A model generated the notes under the pieces. The model saw only the letters and a program-made list of their open reading frames with translations. It made no database searches and was not told the origin of the DNA. The position numbers and the translations under genes are program-made. From CAIYYO01 sp049299895 (GTDB taxonomy: Archaea > Altiarchaeota > Altiarchaeia > IMC4 > QMZM01), in assembly GCA_049299895.1 (NCBI GenBank), contig JBAQYF010000010.1:43053-107052 (forward strand): DNA of 64,000 nt, given 5' to 3'. Each line of letters begins with the position of its first letter. Position 1 is the stretch's first letter. This document shows, piece after piece, positions 17,767 through 27,617 of the stretch.

Positions 17767-19107
17767 ATGAATAATCAAAAGACCAACCGCTGGCTCATCG
17801 TGGCCGGGGGAGTGATCATCAATCTGATGCTCGGAATAACATATACCTGGGGCATTTTCGGCTCCACGCTCGACAGCAAGACCGGACCGTACAAATGGAC
17901 TACGCCCGAGCAGACGCTGGCATTCTCGATAATGCTCCTGTTCTTTGCCCTGACGATGCCCATATCCGGGAGGATACAGGACAAAAAGGGGCCAAGGCTT
18001 GTTGCTCTTATAGGAGGGATATTGCTCGGATTAGGGTTCATTGCCTCCAGCCTGGCGACGTACGATAAGACACTAATGTATATTACGTATGGCGTCCTCG
18101 CTGGATGCGGAGTGGGCTTTGCCTACGGAGCGCCGATAGCAGCCGGCAACAAGTGGTTCCCGGACAAAAGGGGCTTGATAGCGGGAATAATGGTCTTCGG
18201 CTTCGGCTTTGGTTCCGTGCTCCTTGCGCCCATCGCCCAGGTAATGGTGTCAGGCCTGCCGGCCCAGCCCAAAGGCCTTATACAGCCGCTCATAGTATCC
18301 TTTTTCCAGACGCCGGCGTTAGCAGGGATGCTCAACCTCGGGCTGGAGAAGACGTTCATGTACCTTGGGATAGCTTTCCTGGTACTGATATGCGCGGGAG
18401 CGATGCTTCTGCGCAATCCTCCGGCAGGATGGAAGCCAAGTGGATGGGATCCTGCGAAGAGCAAGAAAGCAGTAACGCACGCCTACAAGGATTACACAGT
18501 AACCGAAATGGTTAAGACCAGGCAGTTCTGGATGCTCTGGGGGATGTTCATGTTCACGGCCGCTGCAGGCCTCATGGTCATAGGATTCCTCAACAAGTTT
18601 TCGGCGTTATGCTTTTCGGAAGCTTTCGGTTACCCCAAAGACGCTGCCCTGCTTGAAGGCGCGGTCGCCGTGAGCGTGCTTGCCATATTCAACGGGGCGG
18701 GCAGGATTTTTGCGGGCTGGCTGTCGGACCACATGGGAAGAGCAAAGACCATGTTTGTTTTGTTCGGCTTGCAGGCAGTATTGATGGCTTCATTTGTATA
18801 TATCGCACCCGCGGCCCCAATAATGGTGTACGCGGTCATGGCTATAATAGGGTTATGTTACGGAGCGTGCTTCGCTTTATTCCCTTCGGCGACGGCGGAT
18901 TACTTCGGGACGAAGAACTGCGGAGTGAACTACGGGATAGTATTCACGGCCTACGGGATAGGGGGGATACTCGGACCGATGCTTTCCGCAAACCTAGTAC
19001 CCGCCACGCCTACAATAGCAAGCTATGCCATGCCGGGATTGATCCTGGGAGTGCTCGTGGGGATAGCCGCGTTGACTGCGCTTATCATTAAGCCTCCAAG
19101 AAAATAA
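17767..19107 (+). CDS. OFA-family major facilitator transporter (oxalate/formate antiporter-like)
   Basis: A 446-residue transporter with 12 predicted membrane helices. The start, RWLIVAGGVIINLMLGITYTWG, is the hallmark of the OFA family, and GRIQDKKGPR and GWLSDHMGRAKT are the conserved MFS loops. Family members exchange small monocarboxylates or oxalate. Its gene is 58 nt before acs on the same strand, so uptake or export of acetate or a related acid is the likely role; the exact substrate is inferred only from this neighbour. GAGGGGG lies about 9 nt before the ATG. Confidence 0.9.
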   Translation: MNNQKTNRWLIVAGGVIINLMLGITYTWGIFGSTLDSKTGPYKWTTPEQTLAFSIMLLFFALTMPISGRIQDKKGPRLVALIGGILLGLGFIASSLATYDKTLMYITYGVLAGCGVGFAYGAPIAAGNKWFPDKRGLIAGIMVFGFGFGSVLLAPIAQVMVSGLPAQPKGLIQPLIVSFFQTPALAGMLNLGLEKTFMYLGIAFLVLICAGAMLLRNPPAGWKPSGWDPAKSKKAVTHAYKDYTVTEMVKTRQFWMLWGMFMFTAAAGLMVIGFLNKFSALCFSEAFGYPKDAALLEGAVAVSVLAIFNGAGRIFAGWLSDHMGRAKTMFVLFGLQAVLMASFVYIAPAAPIMVYAVMAIIGLCYGACFALFPSATADYFGTKNCGVNYGIVFTAYGIGGILGPMLSANLVPATPTIASYAMPGLILGVLVGIAALTALIIKPPRK

Positions 19108-19165
19108 TAATATATTAAATAAAATAACAAAACTCAAAAAAAAAGAAATACAAAACGGTGGAAAA

Positions 19166-21127
19166 ATGACAAAGACACATAAGGACGTTGAAGTATTGAT
19201 GGACGAGCAGAGAGTGTTTAACCCGCCGAAGGAAATGGCGGAGAAGAGCAACATCAAAGCATGGATGGACAAGCATCACATAAAGAGTTACGACGAACTC
19301 CTGAAAAAAGCAGAGGACGTCGAATGGTACTGGGGGGAAGTTGCAAAAGAGCTCGAGTGGTTCAAGCCCTGGGATAAGACCCTGGACGCAAGCGACGCCC
19401 CGTTCTACAAGTGGTACACCGGCGGCAAAATGAACATAGCCCACAACGCGGTCGACCGGCATATGAAGACATGGCACAAGAACAAAGTCGCCTACATCTG
19501 GGAAGGCGAGACAGGCGAAGTAAAGAAACTCACATACAGGGAACTGTACATCCAGGTCAACAAATTCGCAAACGCCCTGAAAAGCCTGGGCATAAAGAAA
19601 GGGGACAGGGTATCAATATACCTGCCCATGCTCCTCGAACTGCCCATAGCGATGCTGGCATGCGCGAAGATCGGCGCGGTCCATTCAGTCGTATTCTCCG
19701 GTTTCTCTGCCAAGGCGCTTAGAGACAGGATGAATGACTGCGGGGCAAAAGTGCTCGTAACGGCCGACGGATTCTACAGGAGAGGCTCAATCGTGTCGCT
19801 GAAGAACAACGCAGACGAAGCCCTGAAGGATGCTCCGGCAGTCGAATCCGTGGTCGTCGTAAAGAGCGTAGGAAACCAGGTGCATATGGCAACCGAGAGA
19901 GACCTCTATTGGAACGACCTGGTCGAGGGAGAGTCCATGCACTGCAAAACAGAGGAGATGGACCCGGAAGACCCGCTTTTCATACTGTACACATCCGGAA
20001 CGACAGGTTCCCCGAAGGGGATAGTGCACGTTCACGGAGGATACGCAGTAGGAACATACAGCACCACAAAGAACGTCTTTGACATGAAGGAAGAAGACGT
20101 GTACTGGTGCAGCGCGGACGCAGGATGGATAACCGGACACTCATACGTAGTCTATGGACCTCTAATATGCGGGGCAACGTCCTTTATGTACGAAGGAGCG
20201 CCCAGTTACCCGCACCCGGACAGAATTTGGGAACTAATTGAAAAACACGGAGTAACCATATTCTACACCGCACCAACATTGATAAGAGCGCACATGCGCC
20301 TCGGGGACGAGTGGCCGAAGAAGAGAGACATGAGCTGTTTACGCCTGCTGGGAAGCGTCGGCGAACCAATAAATCCCGAAGCATGGGTATGGTATCATGA
20401 ACTCATCGGAAAGAAGAACTGCCCGATAATGGACACATGGTGGCAGACCGAGACAGGGATGCACATGATATCGCCTGTTCCATTGACGGTGCTGAAACCC
20501 GGAACAGCGACAAAACCCCTGCCCGGAATAGTCGCGGACATATTCAGCGAAGAAGGGGAAAGCCTGACGGACAAAGGAGGTCTTTTGGTAATAAAGAAGC
20601 CCTGGCCTTCCATGCTGCGTACGCTCTACAAGAACCCTGACAGGTACAAGGAAACCTACTGGAGCAAATACAAAGGAGTATACCTCGCAGGAGACATAGC
20701 AAGAAAAGACAAAGAAGGATACTTCTGGGTACAAGGCAGGGCAGACGACGTACTAAACGTCTCAGGCCACAGGATTGGAACAGCCGAGGTAGAATCCGCG
20801 CTCGTCTCGCACGCGGCCGTAGCAGAAGCAGCAGCTATCGGCATACCGCACGAGGTAAAAGGAGAAGCCATCAGAACCTATGTCGTACTGAGAAAGACCC
20901 ACACGCCGACGGCGGAACTAAAAGACGAACTCAGAAAATGGGTCGGAGTCGAGATAGGCCCGATCGCAAGACCGGACGAAGTATGGTTCGTAGAAGACTT
21001 GCCCAAGACCCGCTCAGGGAAAATAATGAGAAGGGTCATTAAGGCGAAAGCCAAGGGAGAACCAGTCGGAGACCTTTCTACTCTGGCAAACCCGGAAGCA
21101 GTGGACGCGCTGGACCATCTGAAGTGA
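19166..21127 (+). CDS. acsA: Acetyl-CoA synthetase (AMP-forming)
   Basis: Activates acetate with ATP and CoA to acetyl-CoA through acetyl-adenylate. Full length at 653 residues. ATP-binding motif LYTSGTTGSPKGIVHVHGG near residue 275, WWQTETG near 425, the hinge region AGDIARKDKEGYFWVQGRAD near 510 and the catalytic lysine in TRSGKIMRR near 625 (the residue regulated by acetylation in the family). GGTGG sits just before the ATG. It follows an OFA transporter and ends in a strong hairpin-plus-T terminator, so the two genes form a closed acetate module. Confidence 0.97.
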   Translation: MTKTHKDVEVLMDEQRVFNPPKEMAEKSNIKAWMDKHHIKSYDELLKKAEDVEWYWGEVAKELEWFKPWDKTLDASDAPFYKWYTGGKMNIAHNAVDRHMKTWHKNKVAYIWEGETGEVKKLTYRELYIQVNKFANALKSLGIKKGDRVSIYLPMLLELPIAMLACAKIGAVHSVVFSGFSAKALRDRMNDCGAKVLVTADGFYRRGSIVSLKNNADEALKDAPAVESVVVVKSVGNQVHMATERDLYWNDLVEGESMHCKTEEMDPEDPLFILYTSGTTGSPKGIVHVHGGYAVGTYSTTKNVFDMKEEDVYWCSADAGWITGHSYVVYGPLICGATSFMYEGAPSYPHPDRIWELIEKHGVTIFYTAPTLIRAHMRLGDEWPKKRDMSCLRLLGSVGEPINPEAWVWYHELIGKKNCPIMDTWWQTETGMHMISPVPLTVLKPGTATKPLPGIVADIFSEEGESLTDKGGLLVIKKPWPSMLRTLYKNPDRYKETYWSKYKGVYLAGDIARKDKEGYFWVQGRADDVLNVSGHRIGTAEVESALVSHAAVAEAAAIGIPHEVKGEAIRTYVVLRKTHTPTAELKDELRKWVGVEIGPIARPDEVWFVEDLPKTRSGKIMRRVIKAKAKGEPVGDLSTLANPEAVDALDHLK

Positions 21128-21170
21128 ACGGCCGCAGCCGTTCATAATTTATTTTTTCTTTTATTTTTTA
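21125..21170 (+). terminator. Hairpin terminator after acsA
   Basis: TGAACGGC and GCCGTTCA form a perfect 8-bp stem around a CGCA loop (21125-21144), starting at the acsA stop codon itself. An AT-rich tail with long T runs follows. This looks like a bacterial-style intrinsic terminator, placed between convergent genes. Confidence 0.8.
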
Positions 21171-22256
21171 TATAATCCCGTATTTCTTCTTCAATTCGTC
21201 TCCCTCTTTCAGGCGCACATAATCCAGGGCAGTTCCTTTCGCCTCGCGTAGTCTCAGGTTATCGACCAAAGGCGTGTATTTCCCGCCAGCCAGACCATTA
21301 GCTACCAATGCCGCCCCCTGCGCCGCTTCTTTTACGTCCTTTGTTATTCCTTCAACCCTTCTAACAGGAGCGATCCATTTAAGCCTTTCTGTCAGTTCAG
21401 TTACGACGCCGGGTATCCGCGTAAGCCTGCCGGATAAGAGGATCTCTTTTGGTTTTTGCACCGATGAGAGGAGCATCAGCACGTCTTTTACCGCGCCCTC
21501 TATGAGACAGTCCCAGGCCGCCCGGTACTCTGCGTTCTTGTCTTTTAACCTGGCCAGGTCCTCAGGGGACATTTTTTCAGAAAACAAGCTCGACACGCCC
21601 CCGTCGAAGAGCAGCGTCTTCCCGAAATTTCCCAGGAGATAAGCAAGCTCTCCGTCCATCGATCCAAGAGACGAATAACCGGGGCTGCCGGTCGTCCCGC
21701 CTATGCCGTCGACTATGCGCCCCGCGTCTACCGCTATCGCAGACGTGTAGCCAAAACCCACCTCCGAAAGTATGAAAGAGGTCTTATCGTAACCTGTATC
21801 AAGCCGTTTAGCCTGGTCCCATATCCCCAGGACTGCACAGCATAATTTATCCGCGGTCCCCATGTCTATCTTATTGAGCTTCCGGCAGACCGGGACCGTC
21901 GGCAGGTGTATGACCCCGGGAATGAAATACATCGGCATATCCTCCTTTGAAAGGATCGCAAAGGATTTCTGCATGCCGGATAGAACGCTTATGCCGTCAA
22001 GCTCTTCGGGCTTTACGAGCGTCAGAAGGAACAGGTCTCTTTTATCTAGCTCGCTTAATCTCTTCACAGGCAGGCCGTAACCGGAAGGCCCAACGATATA
22101 GTCGGCGTCTATCGATCTTATCACTTCGACGAACCGCAGGGGGTTTTCCGCTATATCTTCGGAAGGAACGGATACGCTCAAAACCACTTTATCGCCGGCC
22201 ATCCCGCAGAAATCGAAGCTCTTCGTCCCGGGATCAACGCCTATTACTGTTACCAT
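21168..22256 (-). CDS. DUF1464-family protein (ASKHA/acetokinase-like fold)
   Basis: A 362-residue archaeal protein I recognise as DUF1464-like. It starts VIGVDPGTKSFDFCG, a phosphate-1 type loop of the actin/Hsp70/sugar-kinase fold, has GGTTGSPGYSSLGSMDGELA near residue 187 and ILLSGRLTRIPGV near 278, the second phosphate/adenosine region. The family is conserved in archaea without known substrate. It converges on acsA and lies 54 nt after the P-type ATPase gene. A small-molecule kinase or regulatory ATPase are both possible. Confidence 0.75.
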   Translation of the reverse strand: MVTVIGVDPGTKSFDFCGMAGDKVVLSVSVPSEDIAENPLRFVEVIRSIDADYIVGPSGYGLPVKRLSELDKRDLFLLTLVKPEELDGISVLSGMQKSFAILSKEDMPMYFIPGVIHLPTVPVCRKLNKIDMGTADKLCCAVLGIWDQAKRLDTGYDKTSFILSEVGFGYTSAIAVDAGRIVDGIGGTTGSPGYSSLGSMDGELAYLLGNFGKTLLFDGGVSSLFSEKMSPEDLARLKDKNAEYRAAWDCLIEGAVKDVLMLLSSVQKPKEILLSGRLTRIPGVVTELTERLKWIAPVRRVEGITKDVKEAAQGAALVANGLAGGKYTPLVDNLRLREAKGTALDYVRLKEGDELKKKYGII

Positions 22257-22310
22257 TTAAGGATATTATATTCCGGCCCTTAAAACGGGATTATATGCCC
22301 CTGATCCCTC

Positions 22311-24974
22311 TCAGGATTTTATCAGGCCCTTGCTTATCTCCATCAGGACAAAACCCATCGACGACAGGCCTATTATCTTTACCCAGTCGATCGCCTCCAA
22401 CGGAACGGTGCCGAAGATAACCTGCAGGGGAGGCAAGTAGATAACAAGCGCCTGTATCCCCAGAGACAGGCAGACTCCGCCGAGCAGCCACGGGTTCGTG
22501 AAGGGGTTCAGGTGTTTGAGCGAGTGGTCCAGCGTCCTGCTGCTCATGACCGCGAACATCTCGATCATGACGAGGGTGGTGAAGGCCACAGTCTGCGCCT
22601 TTTCAATGTTCCCGTCCTTGTACTGCATGAACATGAACAACGTGGCCAGACCCATGATAAGGCCGAAGGCGACGATCAAAAAGAACATCCTGCGGGATAT
22701 TGGTTTCTCCTTCGGGTTCCTGGGCGGGCGTTTCATTATGTTGTCGTCGCTTGTTTCAAAGCCCAGGCCGAGGGAGGGGAAATCGTCGGTGAGCAGGTTC
22801 ATCAATAGTATCTGCAGGGGTAGGAGGGGAACGGGAAAGTTCAAAAACAACGCTATCAGGACGGACGATATCTCCCCTGCGTTGCAGGACAAGAGATACC
22901 TTGCGGACTTGATCATCTTGTTGTAGATGTTCCTTCCTTCTTCTATGGCGTTGACTATTGTCGCGAAATTGTCGTCTACGAGCGTTGCTTTGGATACCTC
23001 CTTTGCAACGTCCGTTCCGGTGATGCCCATGGCAATGCCTATGTCCGCCTTCTTCAGTGCGGGCGCATCGTTCACCCCGTCCCCGGTCATGGCGACGATA
23101 TGCCCCTTTTTCTGCAATGCGTCGACTATCCTTGATTTTTGTATGGGCAATGCGCGGGCGACGATCCTCACATGGTCTATCTTTTCTTCGAGTTCCGCAT
23201 CGCTCATCTTTTCTACCAGGTCTCCTGAGAGGATGAGGTCTCCTTCTTTGAAGAGCCCTATCTCGCGCGCCACCGCTTTCGTAGTCACCGCATGGTCGCC
23301 GGTGATTATCATTACGTTTATCCCTGCGTCATGGCATTGCTGCACCGCTTTTTCCACCTCGTCCCGCGGGGGGTCTATCATCCCTGCGAGCCCTACGAAG
23401 ACCAGGTCTTTCTCGACCGAATCTATGTCGTATTTTTCGTGCGGGGGCACTTCCCGGTAGGCGAGCGCAAGGACGCGCAATGCCTTGCCGGCATAATATT
23501 CGTTCATCCAGACTATTTTCTCCCGGTCTTTTTCGGTAAGCTTCCTTGGTTTTCCGTCCTCGAATATCCGGTCGCATGCTTTCAGCAAAAGGTCGGGAGC
23601 GCCCTTTACATACGCCTCGGTCTTTTTGTTTATCTCGTTTCTGTATACGACTGACATTATCTTCCGGTCGGAATCGAACGGGAGCTCTACGAGAATGTGA
23701 AAATTTCCCCTGAAATAATCGTCCTCTATTCCGGCCTTCTTTGCAAGAACCACCAGGGAGCCCTCGGTTGGGTCGCCGATTATCTCGTATTTCCCGTCTT
23801 TTTTATCGAGCTTTGAATTGTTGCACAAAAAGCCGATCCTTAAAAGGAGTTCCAGATCGTTCGGATCAAAGCGCTCCGAGCCCGCGTGAAAATCCCCCAG
23901 GGGCTCGTAGCCTGTGCCGCTCACCCTTATCTCCCTGTTGTCGTAGAATACGTCCGTTATCGTCATCTGGTTCTTTGTTATGGTTCCCGTCTTGTCCGAA
24001 CATATCACGGTGACTGCCCCCAGGCTCTCTGCCGCGGGAAGCTTTCTTATGAGCATGTTCTTTTTCGCAAGCCTCCTTGCACCCAGGGAAAGGCTGATTG
24101 TAACGATAACCGGAAGCGAGTTGGGTATCGTGGAAACAGTCAAGGTGAGAGCCAGGAGGAGCATGCTTGCAATGGGTATCCCGTGCAGTATCCCGGTTAC
24201 GAGAACCAGTATATTCAGGACGATAGCAACTACTCCCAATTGCTTTGTAAGCTGCAGGAATTTAGCCTGCAACGGGGTTTGCACTTCCTGCGTCGACTGA
24301 AGGGAGGCTGCTATCTTTCCGAACTCGGTGTTCATGCCGGTTGACGTGACAACGCTCTTGCCTTTTCCGTAGGTGACCACCGTGCCCCTGAAAGCCATGT
24401 TCTCCTGGTCCGCTACAACGGTTCCCAGGGGGTAAAGTTCCGTGACTTTCTTTGAGGGAACAGACTCCCCGGTAAGCGATGCTTCGTCTATCTGCAGAAA
24501 GGATAGTTCGACTATCCTTGAATCCGCGGAAACTATGTCCCCTGCTTCAAGCAAAAGGATGTCACCGGGTACTACCTCTCTTGCAGGGATCCTTTTTTCC
24601 CTCCCGCCGCGGATCACCCGCGCCATTGGAGCCGATATCTTTTCCAGCGCTTCGATTGCCTTTTCCGCGCGGTACTCCTGGACAAAGCCCAGTATGACGT
24701 TCAGGAGGATTATGCCGAAGATGGCCGCTGCTTCCACTGCTTCATTCATCAGGAGGGATAATGCGCCTGCGAATATCAGGAGGACTATGAGGGGGTTCTT
24801 GAACTGGTCCAGCAGCAGCATGAGAGAGGTCCCTTTTTCCCCTTTCGCAAGCACGTTGTAACCGTATTCCTCGAGCCTCTTTTCCGCATCTGCTTCGTCC
24901 AGTCCCCCTGGGCTTGAACCAAGGCATCTAAGGGTCTCATCGGCGCTTATGCTGTAATAGTTCTTGTCGTTCAT
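22311..24974 (-). CDS. P-type cation-transporting ATPase (P2-like) with unusual M4 motif
   Basis: A membrane pump of about 887 residues with ten helices. The actuator loop TGES, the phosphorylation site SDKTGTITKNQMT, the hinge TGDGVNDAPALKKADIG and the C-terminal ion-site helices are all present. M5 keeps Asn and Glu (LSCNAGEIS) and M6 keeps Asp (NLLTDDFPS). In M4, however, the usual PEGLP is PNSLP, so the acidic residue that binds Ca2+ site II in SERCA is missing. The ion is therefore uncertain. I prefer ATG at 24974 because the 15 residues added by the ATG at 25019 do not resemble the family and a TATA-like run ends near 25029. Confidence 0.92.
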   Translation of the reverse strand: MNDKNYYSISADETLRCLGSSPGGLDEADAEKRLEEYGYNVLAKGEKGTSLMLLLDQFKNPLIVLLIFAGALSLLMNEAVEAAAIFGIILLNVILGFVQEYRAEKAIEALEKISAPMARVIRGGREKRIPAREVVPGDILLLEAGDIVSADSRIVELSFLQIDEASLTGESVPSKKVTELYPLGTVVADQENMAFRGTVVTYGKGKSVVTSTGMNTEFGKIAASLQSTQEVQTPLQAKFLQLTKQLGVVAIVLNILVLVTGILHGIPIASMLLLALTLTVSTIPNSLPVIVTISLSLGARRLAKKNMLIRKLPAAESLGAVTVICSDKTGTITKNQMTITDVFYDNREIRVSGTGYEPLGDFHAGSERFDPNDLELLLRIGFLCNNSKLDKKDGKYEIIGDPTEGSLVVLAKKAGIEDDYFRGNFHILVELPFDSDRKIMSVVYRNEINKKTEAYVKGAPDLLLKACDRIFEDGKPRKLTEKDREKIVWMNEYYAGKALRVLALAYREVPPHEKYDIDSVEKDLVFVGLAGMIDPPRDEVEKAVQQCHDAGINVMIITGDHAVTTKAVAREIGLFKEGDLILSGDLVEKMSDAELEEKIDHVRIVARALPIQKSRIVDALQKKGHIVAMTGDGVNDAPALKKADIGIAMGITGTDVAKEVSKATLVDDNFATIVNAIEEGRNIYNKMIKSARYLLSCNAGEISSVLIALFLNFPVPLLPLQILLMNLLTDDFPSLGLGFETSDDNIMKRPPRNPKEKPISRRMFFLIVAFGLIMGLATLFMFMQYKDGNIEKAQTVAFTTLVMIEMFAVMSSRTLDHSLKHLNPFTNPWLLGGVCLSLGIQALVIYLPPLQVIFGTVPLEAIDWVKIIGLSSMGFVLMEISKGLIKS

Positions 24975-25027
24975 TTTGGTCTGTGCAGGAAAAGGATGTG
25001 TTTGGCCCGGCGATCTCATAATATATT

Positions 25028-25046
25028 AGTATATAAAAAATATATG
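25028..25046. promoter_or_regulatory. Divergent TATA-rich promoter region
   Basis: Overlapping TATA-like runs readable on both strands (AGTATATAAAAAATATATG on plus) lie between the divergent P-type ATPase and DUF2193-like genes, at suitable distance from both. Confidence 0.5.
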
Positions 25047-25104
25047 CGCGAACGCGCAAAAACCAGATATTTAACGCCTCAAGCCAAATTTATATTCGAG
25101 CAAA

Positions 25105-26589
25105 TTGAAACACACAGAAGAATTCTCCAAGGCAATCGACGAATCCCTGGCTCTGATGCATGCGAACATCGACATGCTGAAGAAGCACCGCGGACAAAAG
25201 TTCCTGATAAAGGACCTGAAGCCTTACGTGAAGGTCGTCGACACGTTGAAAGCGTCAGGGACCCAGGAGGAAGTAGTATTCGACCTGCACAAGGAATCGG
25301 TCAGGCATCACTTCGGGATATTATGCGACCTCACGGATACTATCAATTACGCCGACGAACCGTACACGGAGAACATACAGACGCCCGCGTTGCTGGAGAT
25401 ACTCTATGAAAAGGACCCTGCGTTCAGGGCGTTCACGGAGAGGTTCATCGAGAAAATCGGTTCGTCTGAAGCGGTCATCTCAAAGGAGTGCTCAAGGAAG
25501 CATTCCGGTTTTTACGGACCGGTCTGCGTCGCGGATTTCGCACTCACGCCGGGGTCCACAGTTAACGTCTTAAACCAGGTAATGCACGGGATGAAGCTCT
25601 CGGAAAAAGAAAAGTACTACGCGCGCATAATCCTCGCCTCCAAGTCCTGGGGGATGAACACAAGCTACGTCTTCGGATGGAGATACATCGACGCGGTCGA
25701 GGCCGGGAAATCCTCTGCGCAGGCGGTAAAAGAAGAGATAGAGACGCTCCAGTACATGTTCGACAAGCCCATGGAGTCGCAGACCGCGCTGATGAACGAG
25801 ATAGGCGGCTTTCCCTTCGGAGTAGACAAATACCAGAAGAGGTACATGAAGGAGATGCGGCCCGTAGTCGAGAAAGCGCTCGCAAAGGAAGTGAATTACG
25901 CAAACATCCTATCGGTTCCGTCGCTTTCGATAGGGGACATCGGCCACCACCTGTGCCAGTCCACATACGACATGTACAAAGACGACTACGCCCTGGAAAT
26001 ACTTGAAGGAGTGGTCGAAGTCGTAGAAGACACGCTGAGGAAAGGCATGCCGAGTTACGAGAACATGGGCCAGATACTGAGCACCGCGACCGGCGCATCG
26101 GCCGCCGCGGTCACGTACCTTTTGGAAAGCGAAGGATTCACGGCCGAGATAACAATCGACCTGTTGATGAAGAGATTCGGCAATTTCATACAGAAATACC
26201 CGCACAGGGGCGTCGGCATCGAGTTCCACAACGTCGATTACATGGACGTCGTGCACAGGGGGAACAAGATACTGCACCAGGACAAGAACATGGTCAACAA
26301 GACGATCCCGGTCGACTATGCGCCTCTGGTAAGACGCAAAATAGTGAGGGACTACAGGGGATGCATCTACCCCAACTGTGCAATAAACAGGACGTTTGCG
26401 ACCCTGATGAGGTTCGCAGACCACTTCTGCCTACTGAACATCGAGCCCATCACAATGGGCATGATGACCAATATCATAGCATCCGACCCAAAGAGCTCCA
26501 TGTCCCCTGTGAGGGGATGCAAGAAGTGCTCCGTTTCCGCGGTGACTCCGCACAGATGCATATACTGCGAGAGGACGAGGGTCGTATAA
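25105..26589 (+). CDS. DUF2193-like archaeal protein with Cys-rich C-terminus
   Basis: A 494-residue soluble protein. I recognise it, with moderate confidence, as the DUF2193 type known mainly from methanogens; function is unknown. It is mostly helical; the C-terminus carries CIYPNC, CKKCS and CIYC, suited to binding zinc or an iron-sulfur cluster. The only open start at the 5' end is TTG at 25105; ATG at 25156 is an alternative, and no ribosome site is visible before either. It lies 2 nt before the G1P dehydrogenase gene, so the two are surely co-transcribed, and is divergent from the P-type ATPase across a short TATA-rich region. Confidence 0.6.
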   Translation: MKHTEEFSKAIDESLALMHANIDMLKKHRGQKFLIKDLKPYVKVVDTLKASGTQEEVVFDLHKESVRHHFGILCDLTDTINYADEPYTENIQTPALLEILYEKDPAFRAFTERFIEKIGSSEAVISKECSRKHSGFYGPVCVADFALTPGSTVNVLNQVMHGMKLSEKEKYYARIILASKSWGMNTSYVFGWRYIDAVEAGKSSAQAVKEEIETLQYMFDKPMESQTALMNEIGGFPFGVDKYQKRYMKEMRPVVEKALAKEVNYANILSVPSLSIGDIGHHLCQSTYDMYKDDYALEILEGVVEVVEDTLRKGMPSYENMGQILSTATGASAAAVTYLLESEGFTAEITIDLLMKRFGNFIQKYPHRGVGIEFHNVDYMDVVHRGNKILHQDKNMVNKTIPVDYAPLVRRKIVRDYRGCIYPNCAINRTFATLMRFADHFCLLNIEPITMGMMTNIIASDPKSSMSPVRGCKKCSVSAVTPHRCIYCERTRVV

Positions 26590-26591
26590 AG

Positions 26592-27605
26592 ATGAAAGAC
26601 ATCGAACTCCCAAGAAAAGTAGTCACAGGAGACGGAGCAATAGACAGCATAGCGGACATCGCCGATGAACTGCGGCTCTGGGGGGATTCCATCGTCATAT
26701 CGGACCAGGTGACAAAAGACATCGCGGGAGACAAGGTAAGCTGCGCGCTGAAATCCCAGGTATACATGGTAACCGGCCCCGCAGACGAGGAAGTAGAGAA
26801 GATACTCGCAGAGATAAAAAAGGGGACGAGCATCAAATACATAGTAGGCGTCGGCGGAGGAAAGATAATAGACATAACAAAAGTCGTCGCACTGAAAGCA
26901 AAGCTCCCTTTCCTGTCAATACCCACGGCGGCCTCGCACGACGGCATCGTCTCCCCGCAGGCATCCATCAAGGGGAAGACCCCGATGTCCATCAAGGCGC
27001 ACAGCCCCCTTGCAGTCATAGCGGATACAGCGATACTACGGAAGGCTCCCCCCAGGCTCACAGCCGCAGGATGCGCAGACGCCATCTCCAATTACACCGC
27101 GGTCCTGGACTGGAAACTTGCCAACAAAGAAAAAGGCGAATACTACGGGGACTACGCTGCGGTGCTTGCAATGCTTTCCGCGGAGATAGTGATACACAAC
27201 GCAGACAAGATAAAAGACGACATAAGCATACTCGTGGAATCACTGATAAGCAGCGGGGTAGCTATCGGCATAGCCGGTAGCAGCAGGCCCTGTTCCGGGT
27301 CGGAGCACTCATTCTCGCACGCGCTTGACATAATGTGCCCGCATCCCGCGCTCCACGGGGAACAATGCGGCGTCGGCACGATAATGATGGCCTACCTGCA
27401 CAGCGCGGAATGGGAATTGATAAGAGACGCGCTCAAAAAGGTGGGAGCACCCACGACGGCAAAGGAACTGGGCATAGAGGATAATTACATAATAGAGGCC
27501 CTGACCAAGGCGCACAGCATCAGGGAACGCTACACCATACTGAGGGACGGACTGTCGATAGAAAAAGCGACAGAACTCGCCAGATCTACCGGAGTGATAG
27601 AATAA
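26592..27605 (+). CDS. egsA: sn-Glycerol-1-phosphate dehydrogenase
   Basis: Makes sn-glycerol-1-phosphate from dihydroxyacetone phosphate, setting archaeal lipid stereochemistry. The 337-residue protein has the NAD(P)-binding GVGGGKIID near residue 90 and the zinc ligands expected for the family: Asp in TAASHDGIVSPQ, His in GSEHSFSHALD and His in ALHGEQCGVG. The frame continues upstream, but ATG at 26592 gives the family start (MKDIELPRKVV), 2 nt after the stop of the preceding gene. The tight pairing suggests co-expression with the DUF2193-like gene. Confidence 0.96.
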   Translation: MKDIELPRKVVTGDGAIDSIADIADELRLWGDSIVISDQVTKDIAGDKVSCALKSQVYMVTGPADEEVEKILAEIKKGTSIKYIVGVGGGKIIDITKVVALKAKLPFLSIPTAASHDGIVSPQASIKGKTPMSIKAHSPLAVIADTAILRKAPPRLTAAGCADAISNYTAVLDWKLANKEKGEYYGDYAAVLAMLSAEIVIHNADKIKDDISILVESLISSGVAIGIAGSSRPCSGSEHSFSHALDIMCPHPALHGEQCGVGTIMMAYLHSAEWELIRDALKKVGAPTTAKELGIEDNYIIEALTKAHSIRERYTILRDGLSIEKATELARSTGVIE

Positions 27606-27617
27606 AGAAAAGGGGTA

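Noticed and set aside
25105..26589. Methyltransferase or corrinoid-protein identity for the 494-residue protein
   Set aside because: No SAM or corrinoid motif is visible; only the C-terminal Cys pairs stand out.
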